Made by a program: the position numbers and the translations under genes | The notes under the pieces: generated by a model | Database searches by the model: none | What the model was told of the DNA's origin: nothing | Seen by the model: the letters and a program-made list of their open reading frames with translations, nothing else | Part shown: piece after piece, positions 30,101 to 40,655 of the stretch | How positions within the stretch are numbered: position 1 is the first letter of the stretch | Layout of the letters: the number at the start of each line of letters is the position of its first letter | From: Thunnus maccoyii | Taxonomy: Eukaryota; Chordata; Actinopteri; Scombriformes; Scombridae | Reading direction: 5' to 3' | DNA: 64,000 nucleotides | Assembly (NCBI RefSeq): GCF_910596095.1 | Contig: NC_056552.1 | Span: forward strand, 7,173,111 to 7,237,110

Positions 30101-31117
30101 CTCAGCACTGAGGTCAAAGAGGAGTCTACAGAAACGCCCGCTGAAAAAACCGAAGTGGAGCCAAAGAGCAATCAAGTAGAAGAGAAAACACAGGTGGAGC
30201 CAAGTGATAATCATGTAGAAGAGAAAACCGAGGAGAGGGCAAGCAGCAATCAAGTGGAAGAGAAAGAAGTTGACCAAGATGAAGATGAGGTGATGAGACA
30301 CTTTTTGTGTCTGTGATACATCTGTTCCATTTTAGCACCAAGATATATAAGTGTGGATGATTTAGATAATGACATTAAATTCACAACAAATGAAAAGGTG
30401 ATCAGCAAGATTCACATGGCAACATTTGACTGAGTTTTACTGATGATGCTAAAATGATTCTGTTACATATTCTGTGTCACGGCTCTGCTCTGCAGGTGGT
30501 TGAAACTGAAACTGCTGAACCTGAGCAGACTGAACCGTTACACTCAACTCCCAGACAAGACGCTGACGATTTAAAAACAGACAAAACAGAAGAGCCACGT
30601 GACAAACCAAGCCCTCGTTCCCTTGAACAGAACACAGAGAAGGTGATGCTGCTGAAATACGACTTATATGAACAAATTCTGCTGATTTTATTACAGTATG
30701 TGCCCAGAGTGAGGATTTATGTTCTCATGTTTTGAAGCTCTGGATGGAGAAGATGCAGGATAAATAGCGAGGAAAGACAATGGATAGATTGACAGCGTGG
30801 TTAAGAAATTTGAAGCAAAGTGAGCAGAAGACAGGTGAAACTTTACAGGACAGACGAGGGGCAGAAGAACAGGAAAACCACAGCTGACAAGAGAAAGAAT
30901 ATCTTACATGCTCAATCCCAAAAATACCCCAGGTGAAGAAAATCTAGGACAAGAGTCAAGCTGAGCAAAGGCAGACTGGCAGGACTATTTATGACTGTTT
31001 TCCATTACTAATTTACTCATTTTCTATATTACACAATTTTACCAGGAAGTCAGTGAGGATGACGTCCAAGCGGAGTCACCGTCAGTCCCTCAAACCAGAG
31101 GAGACATTTTCTGCTGA
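27132..31117 (+). CDS. dydc1: DPY30-motif protein, DYDC1/2-like
   Basis: Exons 27132-27278, 29181-29303, 29626-29790, 30035-30289, 30496-30642 and 31046-31117, all phase 0. They give about 302 residues ending at TGA 31115-31117. The first exon encodes the DPY30 dimerisation motif ([34 protein letters not shown]), matching human DYDC1/2. The second is a charged helix ([20 protein letters not shown]). The rest is a low-complexity E/K/P/T tail with three copies of a roughly 13-residue unit around NQVEEKT. DPY30-motif proteins dock on amphipathic helices in chromatin complexes or axonemal radial spokes; DYDC genes are testis/cilia-associated. The adjacent selenou1/PRXL2A gene matches the human DYDC1-DYDC2-PRXL2A order. 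The C-terminal end is uncertain because coding-like sequence continues downstream in other frames. DYDC1 versus DYDC2 cannot be settled. Confidence 0.85.
27383..28225. mobile_element. hAT-like element with inverted ends, carrying a nested insertion
   Basis: The left end CAGTGATGGAAAGTCAATTAAG mirrors the right end CTTCTTCCACCACTG. Internal sequence (TACTTTTACTTAAGTAG, CCACTACATTTCAGAGGG) is the common percomorph repeat of this type. The 8-base flanks ctgactat and atgcgtat agree at 5 positions, a possible eroded target duplication. It lies in the first coding intron of the DYDC gene. A related fragment is at 28340-28470. Confidence 0.65.
27585..27918 (+). mobile_element. hAT-like MITE nested inside the 27383-28225 element
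   Basis: The ends CAGTGGTTTCCAAC and GTTGGGAACCACTG are inverted repeats. Flanking 8-mers gatgaaac (27577-27584) and gactaaac (27919-27926) agree at 6 of 8 positions, as expected for hAT insertion. The CAGTGGTTC-type terminus is characteristic of hAT miniature elements. There is no ORF of its own. Confidence 0.75.
28340..28570. repeat. Fragment of the same percomorph hAT-like repeat
   Basis: Contains TCTACTGCACTACATTTCAG and TTCTACTACATTAGTTTGACAG, which parallel the bases near 27440-27500 in the larger element. No ends are visible. The rest of the intron to 29180 holds nothing recognisable except ACT-rich simple sequence near 28780-28830. Confidence 0.55.
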
Positions 31118-31795
31118 GCAAAAGATGACAGAAACTGAACAAGAGACACACAAACCAAGTTCTCTTCCTCTTCAGAACCAGGAAGAGGTGGCTGATCTCA
31201 ATGAGTTCTACTGTCTCTACTAAATACATCCTCATGTTTCATATATTTTTATCCTATTCTTTGCACACTTTTGACACATAGAGTAAGAAAAACAGGTCCA
31301 GAGGAGGCAGCAGACCAGAGGTTGTATCAGCAGTAGACAGTCAGCCAGAGCACAACGCAGGGAGGACTCTGTAGAGAATATAGAGATAGAAATGCAAAGA
31401 CAGATCGGTTTAATACTTAACCAGTACTCTTCTGACCACTTCATCTCAGGAGACAGACGGGCAACACACAGGTGAGACCACTGATAGCACGGCTTCAGCT
31501 GAGAGTGATGCAACAATAGAGAAGACGGTGCCATAAGGAGAACCTGAAAAGTCACCTTCTGATGAGGCAGACATTCAGGAGAAGGTAGACCCTGAAGGCC
31601 AGCTGGCAGAAGTGAATTAAATATCTGTTTCAAATGTTTAAAAAAAGTGTCTGATCTTAACTGTCTGTAGTCTGTACTCTTAGACTTTAGATATTTGGCA
31701 TTTTCAAAGTTGCAGTGGTGAATCATTTGTAACATAACAAAGCTTTGTGTTGCTTTTCAGGAAGAAGAAAAAGAAGCAGATCATATTTGATCAAG
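31118..31795 (+). pseudogene. Disrupted 3' tail exons of the DYDC gene
   Basis: Coding-like E/T/S/P-rich sequence continues past the stop. In the +1 frame 31119-31187 reads QKMTETEQETHKPSSLPLQN and ends at a GTGGCT donor. An exon at 31282 (after ACATAG) opens SKKNRSRGG and stops after AGRTL. One at 31451 (after CATCTCAG) reads ETDGQHTGETTDSTASAESD, hits a TAA after KTVP, then continues GEPEKSPSDEADIQEK to a GTGAAT donor. The last, at 31762 (after CTTTTCAG), encodes EEEKEADHI and stops. AATAAA is at 31884. This looks like an original longer tail that has lost its frame, unless the assembly has errors. Confidence 0.5.
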
Positions 31796-31889
31796 TCAGT
31801 GTTGTTTGACCTCTGATCACTATACGTATAGTTTGATGGATATCTATGTGCAAATATAAAATATGCAAGTATTAACTAAAAAAAATAAA

Positions 31890-32585
31890 CATTTCTCACC
31901 AATCATTTTTTATTTTTTCAGTTTATTTCAGAATCTCTGCGCCTAAATTCTTAAAATATCCTCTTAAGGCATGGTTTTAGACATATAAAAATAGTGGCCT
32001 TTGAATAAGAATTTGTGTCTGATGTGGTTTTTCCTCAGAAAATGTTCAATCACATCTAAATATATCTGCTCCTTCGCCCTCAGTGCAAAGTCCAGATCTC
32101 AGTGTTACTCATTTCCTGTAACATAAAAACAATCTGAGCCACTCAGCTTTAATAAATCCACTCCATTTTAAGATTAAAGGAACAGATTTGCACTCTTTGC
32201 AGATTGCACTTTGACTTTGTAACTCCGGAACATGCCTGCCGAATGACGGTGCAGTTTTCAGTCTTTCCAGTAACCTTTGACCTGGAGGAGGAGGGCCAGC
32301 CCCCTGTGGTGTATAATAATCTTTATTTCATTTTCAGTATCTCCAGTTGTCTTCCAGATGCAGACTAGATGACGGCGTCACTGATCAAACGCGGCTGTGT
32401 TTAATTAAGTCGGCTGATCTCGGTCCAAATAAAGGTTGGGTTAGGGAAACACTGAGGGGTGGACCGTAGCTGGGATTTAAATGCGCATTTAGCCGCGGTG
32501 CAATCAGAGCTGTTGTGGTTCCAGTGGTGCACAAGATGCTTTAAATCACAACGGACGGAGAAAGGAAGATTGAGGAAGAACAGCG
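31890..32585. other. Intergenic and 5' region of the first selenoprotein U gene
   Basis: About 700 bases between the DYDC polyadenylation signal and the next start codon. The GGAGGAGGAGGGCCAGCC stretch (32284-32301) and the purine-rich bases before ATG 32586 (GGAAGATTGAGGAAGAACAG) probably belong to the promoter and 5' UTR. No TATA box is obvious. Confidence 0.4.
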
Positions 32586-34624
32586 ATGGGGGTCGTAGTC
32601 AACGTTGTGGCTACTATCGGTGGCTTCATTACTGGTATAATGAATTTTTTCACTGATATATTTTTGACACCACCGCTGAAAGCAACTCTCAAACATTTAG
32701 AGGAAACTGAGCTCAAAACTTTGAAAGGAGGTAAGTCACATCAAGTTTTTATCCATCAAAGACTCACAAAAATAGAGCGGAAGTTGGTTTTTTTTCAAGA
32801 TTGTGTGAAACTGATCAAAGGTGCATGGGTGCGTTGAAAGGAAGTATTGTTTTGTTGGTATGCGCATGTTTCGTATTTAGTCTGTTGCTCAACTCCCCTT
32901 TTACCTCATTTCTTCATCCAGAAATAAAGACTTTGAAAGGCAGGACTCTGTGGGAGAAGTCTGGAGCTGTCATCATGGCAGTTCGGCGGCCTGGATGATT
33001 TTTGTGCAGAGAGGTAATGATCAATACAGTGTGTCCAGTGTCTGAGCTGACAGTCACTTAATCCATTCCTACATGACCTCAGAAATGGATTATTAAGCCC
33101 TTAACATCCCTTCCCTCCTTTTTATTTCCTCTGAAGTAGCTGGAAAGATCGTATTGCTCCGCAGTATCTCTCAAAGATGTTCTGTACTGAAGCTTTAATG
33201 TTCACACTTTTTTTTTTTTTTTTTTTTTTGGCTGCAACATTTCATCAAATGAAAATATTCTTTCCGTCTTGTGCGTTATTTCATAAACACTCTGACATAT
33301 TTGGTGTCTTAAGAGATTTTTGGATCTCTACTAGAACTTAATAAAGATCTGTTGAATAATGTTTGGTTGCATAGCAGCAGTTTGCAATGGCTGCTGATGG
33401 GTCAGTGCAGTTTAAGAAGTATTAAACCTCCCAAACATTTGGTATTTATTTAGTACATTTGTGATTATTGCTCTTGCACATGCACGGTGATGGACAACAA
33501 AACAAACAAGTTAGACAGGTCACAGCTGACAAAGACCTGCTGCACCTCCAGAACTAACCACACATATTCCAAGTGGATATTAATGTAAACCTGAAGCCTA
33601 ACTTGTAAAAAGTACTGATACAGTTGATTGATTACAATTTTTTTTTTCTCTCTCTAAAGGAAATTATAAGTGATGCACCAAAAACAAGACTCATAAAATA
33701 GGCGTTGACCACGAAACAAACTCTTGGGCATTATGTAAAAATAAAAACCAATGTCACAAAAAACTAACTAAACCAGATTGAAATTTATGATTGGAAAAAG
33801 TCTGGTACTTATTATCCAGTTGATGCAGCACTGCCTTTTCCTGTGGAACATTACAATCACAGATTAAAAAAAAAAAAAACTGAGTTTTTGTTTAACTCTT
33901 CTTTGCCTGCAGGAGGCTGCAGAGCTGTCCTCTCTGAAACCCCAGCTGGATGAGCTCGGGGTCCCTCTGTACGCTGTGGTGAAGGAGGACGTCGGCACCG
34001 AGGTCCAGAACTTCAGACCGTACTTCAAGGGGGAGGTCTTCTTGGATGAAAAGGTTCACTTTTGTTTGTTCAATGAATCGGTAGACTGTGTGGTCAGGGG
34101 TGAACACTGATCTTCAAACCAGATTCAGCCAGTTTTTCAGCATCGCTTCTTGCAAACACACTGAAGTCATTGAGAATCTGTGATAAATCAGTTTAGATCT
34201 GCATGAAACATCCAGCGCTTCTTGTCTTCTTGTGTTTCAGAGGCGTTTTTATGGGCCCCGTGAGCGTAAGATGGGCCTCCTGGCGTTCCTTCGTGTTGGG
34301 GTGTGGTTGAATGGTCTGAGGGCCTTCAAGAATGGCTTCATGGGAAATGTTTTGGGAGAGGGCTTTGTCCTTGGTGGGGTCTTCGTCATTGGGAGAGGAC
34401 AGCAGGTAAAAATAATAAACATTACACAATCAGTTGTATAATAACATTATAAAACATGTCAAAGAGGAATAAAGGCAGCACACTTGAAACATTGTTTTAT
34501 TATTTTCTAGGGAATACTGCTGGAGCACAGAGAGATTGAGTTTGGAGATAAAGTAAACATCGAAGATGTTATCCGAGCTGCCAGAAGGATACCACAGGAA
34601 CTTCTTCCTCTGGAAAACAAATAA
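32586..34624 (+). CDS. selenou1: Selenoprotein U (PRXL2A family), tandem copy 1
   Basis: Exons 32586-32730, 32922-33013, 33913-34053, 34241-34405 and 34511-34624 give 657 nt, 218 residues with TGA 32996-32998 read as selenocysteine 74. The motif is RRPG-U-FLC-RE. Human PRXL2A has RRPGCFLCRE, so the UGA stands exactly at the first redox cysteine of the C-x-x-C motif, and frame and homology continue after it for 144 residues. Conserved blocks follow: ELSSLKPQLDELGVPLYAVV, PYFKGEVFLDEK, RFYGPRERKMG, GEGFVLGGVFVIG, ILLEHREIEFGDKVN. The fold is thioredoxin-like and peroxiredoxin-like, with proposed antioxidant function. The N-terminus (VVVNVVATIGGFITGIMNFF) is hydrophobic and may anchor or target the protein. 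A SECIS-like hairpin lies in the 3' UTR. The sequence suits the SelU1 group; the exact fish subtype is not assigned. Confidence 0.95.
32996..32998 (+). other. In-frame UGA selenocysteine codon, copy 1
   Basis: Near the end of exon 2. It is flanked by GTTCGGCGGCCTGGA and TTTTTGTGCAGAGAG, giving VRRPG-U-FLCRE. Reading it as stop would remove two thirds of a conserved protein. Confidence 0.95.
33208..33229 (+). repeat. Poly-T run
   Basis: Uninterrupted T run in intron 2 of selenoprotein U copy 1. The remaining 900-base intron shows nothing else. Confidence 0.8.
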
Positions 34625-34940
34625 TGCTTTTGATTCGAATCTCATGTCAGGAAACATCATGTCCTTGAACATCTGACAGTCCCACATATTGTAGAGTACA
34701 GAGAAAGTTTAGGACCATATAAGATATACAAATTATCATATAAATGTTGAAAAATGTTTCAGTTTTATGGTAAAGAGTTTAAAGATGCAGATTAAATATT
34801 AAAGTCTATAGTTTGGGAGAAAGTTATTCAAAAAATCTTCAGGAAGTGCAGAGTAGACATGTGAGTTTGTTGATGTAGCTGTTTCTGACAAACCAGGATG
34901 CATTTTGTGGTATGACTGTCTGTGGTATGAGGCTCTGAGT

Positions 34941-34998
34941 GTGTTAATGATGGTCTGTCTTTAAACTCATCAGAGGAAGCAGACCTGATCTCTAACAC
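34941..34998 (+). promoter_or_regulatory. SECIS element of selenoprotein U copy 1
   Basis: In the 3' UTR, about 320 bases after the stop. The outer stem GTGTTA (34941-34946) pairs with TAACAC (34993-34998). The quartet strands are ATGAT (34947-34951) and TGAT (34986-34989). The inner stem GGTCTG (34952-34957) pairs with CAGACC (34980-34985). AAA (34963-34965) lies in the apical loop. All conserved eukaryotic SECIS features are present in order. Confidence 0.92.
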
Positions 34999-35067
34999 TC
35001 AGTTCCCTTTTGTCACTACTGATACTACTGTGTCATCCTGGCAGCCAAGAAACCGTGACCTATGACC

Positions 35068-35073
35068 AATAAA
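35068..35073 (+). terminator. Polyadenylation signal, selenoprotein U copy 1
   Basis: AATAAA lies about 70 bases after the SECIS hairpin, a fitting 3' end for the mRNA. Confidence 0.75.
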
Positions 35074-35074
35074 A

Positions 35075-35840
35075 CATGTCTTTGTAGCTGTACGGCTTGG
35101 TTTTTATCGTGATTCACTGCTTGGAAAAAGTTGTTTCCTATATTAGTCATATGAATGTTGCTGGATGGAGGGTGGGACTGACTTTTGGAGCCGTCATATC
35201 AGATCAGTCTGCTTTCCTGCAAGGGCTTTTTCACATTGAATCTCCGCCCCCTTTGCGGGGAGAAAAAAGTCCTTTTTTGTTGTTGTTTTTTTTTGGTGCC
35301 TTTGCAATCCAGGACCAGAAATACAGTTTGTGTTCAGCATGAATAATTTACAGCTCTTACTGGATGCTTAATACATTTAAAACAGCAATGGGAACAGGTT
35401 AGTATTCTAAATGTTATAAATTTTCATAATGGAAGTACATTTAGAGTGTCTAATGCAGGATCTATTTGGTACTTAGGAAAAAATGTACTTTAGCTGTGGT
35501 GCATGCTGCTGCTTCTTTTTCGTATCCCTGTAAGTCACTAGTTGTTTGTACCAAGTATGAAAGTAATTAATCTGTAATCCCTAACGGGCAAATCCAGTTT
35601 ACCATGTTTATTTCTGCCCTGAGAAAAGTAGTGAGTAAGTAAAAAAAACAGCCTACTGTTATTGTGGAGAAGGGCAGCTACAGTGCAGCTGAAGGCTGCA
35701 CATGAAGGGTGTAGTCCTTGAAATACACTGAAATACTCATTTTTGTTACTTTTTGTCACTTTAGAGCGATTTAAAAACACATTTTCATACTTCGATATCC
35801 ATGTCAATTTGCATTTGAAAGAAAAATGTTCAACTAAGCT

Positions 35841-35871
<31 letters not shown>

Positions 35872-36679
35872 CTCAAAAGTTTCTTGTCAAAATTAAATAT
35901 TAAACTCAATATCAGTTCAACATTCTGGGGGTTTCCTACAGACTCACTCAGTCTGGTATGACTAACAGGTTATGGTGACTAAGAAATGCCGTAGATACTT
36001 GTGTAAGAGACATTCCTGAACCAGTTCTGACCTCTACTTGTGCTACTGTTACACTACACCATGGGTTTTCAAAGCCTGACACTGTGGGCACCTCCTCTGA
36101 CAAAACTGATCTGTGTTTTTAAGACTGTATACATTATGTTAACATTTTGGGAACTAAATGTATGCCGAATTAGCTATTAGCAGTTCCTTTTTGAAATGTA
36201 CCCATGGATGTTCAGACAAATATCACTGGATTACTGTGATACTGAAGAAAACATTAAAAAAAATGCTGCTGTTAGAAGTTACACAATCTCACTGAAACCT
36301 GTGGGCCAAACCTTATCAAATAGACCAGTGATGACCGTTATATTAACTGACAAAAACACGTTTCTTTTTTTTTTTCTATAAATGGAGCTGAGTCATTGCA
36401 GTCAACTGTAAACCATGTTGCCTTGAATCATTCTGAGCAATTTGAAACAGAAGAAAGGGGCTTAGAGTGCACAGGAAAAGTCGGTTTTGTCTGGGGGTCG
36501 GTCTTAGATCAGAAGGGACACTGTATGCGGCATTTAATTTGAATTACAGTATTCAGTATTTGCTTATGACTCATCCTCAAATAATCTGTGGCCCTTTGTC
36601 TGCTTGCAAAAAATAGCAATGTCATGCAACTGATGTTTATGCAGCTTGTAAGGATTCATTTATTTTCTCTACTTTCCAG
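35075..36679. other. Interval between the two selenoprotein U genes
   Basis: About 1.6 kb with no convincing coding exon. It must hold the first, unplaced exon of copy 2 unless that exon is further left. One weak candidate is ACCATGG|GTTTTC at 36058-36066, which would supply M-E to the first placed exon. A T run of 28 bases is at 35844-35871. A small GC hairpin TCTCCGCCCC/GCGGGGAGA is at 35240-35262. Confidence 0.4.
35844..35871 (+). repeat. Poly-T run
   Basis: T run between the selenoprotein U copies; could be the reversed tail of a retroelement, but no body is recognisable. Confidence 0.75.
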
Positions 36680-39600
36680 AATTCCCCTCCATCCTGAAGG
36701 GAGAGCTGTTAAATGTTTGGTTTGTGATTCTGGTAGTTGCAGCCACACTGATAGTTGCAGTGGCCCTTGCCAACACTGACTTATTCCTAACTAGGTCAGT
36801 CCCAGCCTCTCTGGAAGAACTGGCCACCTCTGATCTTCAGACAACAATGGGAGGTGAACAAAATGGAAATAATACAGTATATTATAAAGCTCAAAGTTAA
36901 TTCTTTACCTTGGTAACAGCGGTTGAGAAAACAAGCTAACCACGTAGTCCTTTCAGTAGCTATTCTGGAGCTTTTGAGGTTTTAAGGTTATGTCTGTTCC
37001 AGTCATCATGAAACTGTAGATTTTCATTTTTTTCTGCGAACTTTAAATGACTTTTTGCTCATGTGGGAAAATGACAATTTTGACATGTAGTGTGGATCTG
37101 AATGGACTTAATGGTGTGATTGTTTTCTCAGTTCATACTATAACTTGTTCATATGCATAACTCACATTTACTGTAGTTTTACAACACAGACAACACACAT
37201 CTGTGTTCATGATTTTACCCTTACATACTATCCAGGTCAAATTTGACCCATTTTCACATTCAAATTTTTATTTTATTTGATAGGGACGATGCAATTTAAC
37301 ATTCTAATTTTCAACTCTCTAGTTGGGCTTTACATGTACAGTGTAATTAAAATATACAGCTTTCATTGTCATAAAACCACAGTACACTACAGATATGGAA
37401 GTACAATAAAATACACATACTGAAATACATTGATTGTGATGTACAGTTTGAAAGAGGAAGAAAAAAAACAACAATTTCAGAGCAGTAAAAACACCAAAAA
37501 CACTTCTTTTAGCCTGAAATTACATGACTTATCCTTAAGTGACCCAGAAAATACACTTTCTTATTTTTCTGCAGCAGATACACATGGTTTTGCACATGGT
37601 GGCTGTTCCAGGTTAAATTTGACTCGTATTTATGAAAAGAAAAGAAAAATCACCATTCAGAAATGTTGTTGCATTCCTCACATTCAATAACATTTATGGA
37701 AATCATGATGGCTGCTTGGTTCTCCTGTTTTATGCAACATAGGACCATAATATAATGTGATTGTGAATGTTTTTGTGTAAAACCTAGAAGAATACACTCT
37801 CTGCTCTCTGAAAGCTTCATTAAAGATTAATAGCCCATTTATTTATGACTGATGAGCTATTTATGAATAGATTTATGGTTCAGAAGTTTGGTATAGAGAT
37901 TATAAGGATATACTGTGAAGGGTCAGAAAAATATGTACGGGTTAATGCAGCAAGACTGTTATTCATTTGGAGGGCCCAAGTGTTTTTTGTTTAAACTGAA
38001 CTCTGGCTACTAGCTGCACCAACAAAGAGAAATCATATTCATTAGTATTGTGTGAATCTGCAGATGGGAAGACAGTGAAAGGACAAACTCTGTGGGAGAG
38101 GAACGGAGCCGTGATTCTGGTTGTGAGACGTCCTGGATGATCCTTGTGCAGAGAGGTACTGTACACGTACGTGTACTAGAGTATTTACACATTTAAGATA
38201 TATTCAGTATCGCCCACTGGGGCTGGCACAACTGAAACAATGCACTTTTATGTGTTGGTTTTAAAGTAAAAGACAAAACATTGTATTGGATATTTTAGTT
38301 TCGGGAGAGGAGCTTAAACTTAAAAACAGGATACATCTGTCATTCATATTTCCGAGTGCATTCAAACCACAAATGCGTTCCCACCGACATCTGTCCCGCT
38401 TTTGTTCTGTTTGCCTGTTTTTTTCACTCAACGCCTGACAGCTTGCAGTGATGATGTCAGTGCAGTCTGTGTCATATGTGTGTATTTTTGAATGGAGGCC
38501 AGTCCTGAGTGTATCATCGTGTCTAGACTGATGAGGATAAAAAATACTGTGCATGTGTGGTAGAATTCAGCATCTGCAGTATTCAAATACCACCTCTGTC
38601 CCTTTTGTTATCGCAGAGTATAATTGTCCCTCTTAACTGTAGATTTTTAACAATTATGTAAAATTATTTTTGAACTCCTCTGTAAAGGTGCCACGTGGGT
38701 AACGTTTACAGATATATATATATAAATATGTTTGTTTCACATACAGATAACATTGTTTCTTTGTTGCTCTGTTCAATAATCATATTAAGCCAAATGATGT
38801 GTTGTGAATGTATCTATTGACACTGAATCAATAAGTGAATTAAAACAAGACGAACTAGAAAAGAAAAAAGACAAAGAAGAATGAAACATATTGTATCTTC
38901 TCAAAATATAGGGAAGTATTAGTGAGTAGTCATTTTATTTTACTAAGATGAGAGAATAAAAAAAAATTAGTGTCTGAGCTGTAGTGAGATTCACTATTGA
39001 TTCAGGATGGTTAATAAAGGATCTGGCAGTAGATTAGAGATAATGACATTGGAAAACATTTTCACACACATTAGTACTGCATTAATGTTGAGAAAATAGA
39101 AAATCAAATAAAAAGAGGATAAATACAATGCACTTTTTCGATTGCTTTATGGAACAAAACAGAAAGATTGTGTTGCTCGTTTGGCACAAAATGATACTAA
39201 AGCCTTTAGAGTTTGTTGCAGAGGTGAAAGATGGATGGAAAATCATTCGAGGGTTTGCCAGCTTCAATAATGTCAAACAGATACAGTAACACAAGAGAGA
39301 AAACGCTTTTTAGAGAAGTAGCAGAGTAACAAATGAATTTAGAAATTGGTCTTTTATTATATGAATACTTCAATGGGTGGTTTCCAAACTGTTTGACTTG
39401 TGACCCTTCAAAATGAAACGATGTCTACGTCTGATCCCTTTGACACAGGTTGTGGTCTAAGTTGTTGGCAACCAGTTTTTCCTTCTAAGATTGTTTCATT
39501 TGAAGGATTTTCAGAAGCCCGAAGAGGTGAAACTATCCAGTAATTCAAAAGAAAAAAAAAAGACCAAATCTGAGAAAACCTACTTTTGTGCAATAATTTG

Positions 39601-40379
39601 TCTTTAATCATCTTGTGTCAGATTTATTGTGGGATTATTCATGAATACTCATAGTCTGAGACGGAGGTTATTGAGTGTCTCCCACGGTCTCATTTGTTTA
39701 GTGTAATTATATCAGTGTCACATCAGTGATTTTTAAAACTGTGCCCTTCAAGTGTCAACAGACTGTTGGTGTCTGTTCCTCTTCCTCCAGGAGGCCGCAG
39801 AGCTGTCCTCTCTGAAACCCCAGCTGGATGAGCTCGGGGTCCCTTTGTACGCTGTGGTGAAGGAGGACATCGACACAGAGATCCAGAGCTATAGACCATA
39901 CTTCAACGGGGAGATCTTTGTGGATCACAAGGTAATTCTACACAGGATTATTATCTTTATTATTAATTAGCTTGGAACTATTTTGTCCTTCCTTTCTTTA
40001 TATCTTGATCTTTTTTAAATTTGCAGCGAGTTTTCTATGGCCGTGCTCAGAGAAGAATGGGTCTGGCTCTGGGTCTTGTGCGTCTGGGTGTGCTGAGAAA
40101 CCTGGTCCACGTCAAGAAGAAGGGTTACCAGGGCAACATGCATGGAGAAGGTTTCATTCTTGGCGGCTTGTATGTAATTGGACCAGAAAAACGGGTAATT
40201 CAAAAAAGTCTTGTCATTAAAAGGTATAATCATACTGGATCATTTGTGATTTTATTTATAAGTGTTTCTTGTCTCTTACTCAGGGTGTAATACTGGAGCA
40301 CAAGGAGAAGGAATTTGGAGACAAAGCTCATATCTCATCCATCCTGGAGGCTGCAAAGAAAATAAATAAAGGTCAATAA
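36680..40379 (+). CDS. selenou1: Selenoprotein U (PRXL2A family), tandem copy 2 (first exon not placed)
   Basis: Exons 36680-36853, 38064-38155, 39791-39931, 40027-40194 and 40284-40379; phases match copy 1 exon for exon. The first placed exon enters in phase 2 after TTTCCAG, so the start codon lies in an upstream exon I could not fix. It encodes a membrane-type segment (VWFVILVVAATLIVAVALAN) and TDLFLT, close to human PRXL2A (LLLANTDVFLSK). TGA 38138-38140 is selenocysteine in RRPG-U-SLC-RE. The exon ELSSLKPQLDELGVPLYAVV is nearly identical to copy 1. Later blocks are RVFYGRAQRRMG, GEGFILGGLYVIG and GVILEHKEKEFGDKAH. Probable thioredoxin-fold redox enzyme, membrane-anchored by its N-terminus. 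A SECIS hairpin follows the stop. Head-to-tail duplication with copy 1 is clear, but the N-terminal exons differ strongly. Confidence 0.93.
36854..39790. other. Long introns of selenoprotein U copy 2
   Basis: Intron 36854-38063 contains GTCAAATTTGACCC-type palindromic words near 37227 and 37609, seen in dispersed teleost repeats. Intron 38156-39790 has a short (TA)n at 38712-38723 and a weak hAT-MITE-like fragment near 39375-39440 (GTGGTTTCCAAAC). No coding exon was found in either. Confidence 0.4.
38138..38140 (+). other. In-frame UGA selenocysteine codon, copy 2
   Basis: Same exon position and phase as in copy 1, between CGTCCTGGA and TCCTTGTGC: VVRRPG-U-SLCRE. The residue after Sec is Ser rather than Phe. 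Confidence 0.94.
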
Positions 40380-40560
40380 ATTGGAAAAAAAAAACTTGAG
40401 ATTGAACGTGAGATTGAACACTAATTTCATTAATGTATACATTTACATTTTTATCAGTGAGATTTTGTCAGATCTCCCACATGTAATCATCAGTAACATC
40501 TGTGTTCATCTCCTTCAGAGTGTGTTAGGTTGTTTTTTTTAAATTGCTGTACTATAATGT

Positions 40561-40622
40561 TGGTTTGTTCATGACGGTCTGTGTCTAAACCACTGAGGAG
40601 GCAGACCTGATGCTGTAAACCA
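40561..40622 (+). promoter_or_regulatory. SECIS element of selenoprotein U copy 2
   Basis: About 180 bases after the stop. The outer stem TGGTTT (40561-40566) pairs with AAACCA (40617-40622). ATGA (40571-40574) and TGAT (40608-40611) form the quartet. The inner stem GGTCTG (40576-40581) pairs with CAGACC (40602-40607). The apical loop has AAA (40587-40589). The inner stem is identical to that of copy 1, while the outer stem differs but still pairs. Confidence 0.92.
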
Positions 40623-40655
40623 ACTCAAACCGCAATGTTATAGTGAAACATGTAC

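Noticed and set aside
29611-30171. 186-codon minus-strand ORF
   Set aside because: Antisense shadow of the DYDC tail exons; the plus-strand exons have splice sites and family support.
31232-31735. 167-codon minus-strand ORF
   Set aside because: Lies opposite the disrupted DYDC tail exons and has no family resemblance.
32700-32950. LKTLKG...IKTLKG in selenoprotein U copy 1 as a local duplication across the intron
   Set aside because: The region aligns one-to-one without a gap to human PRXL2A (LKTLEKE...TFKAKELWEK), so it is not extra sequence.
32996-38140. In-frame TGA codons as evidence that both PRXL2-type genes are pseudogenes
   Set aside because: Both sit at the redox position where relatives have Cys. 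Frame and splice sites are intact on either side, and each gene has a complete SECIS-like hairpin.
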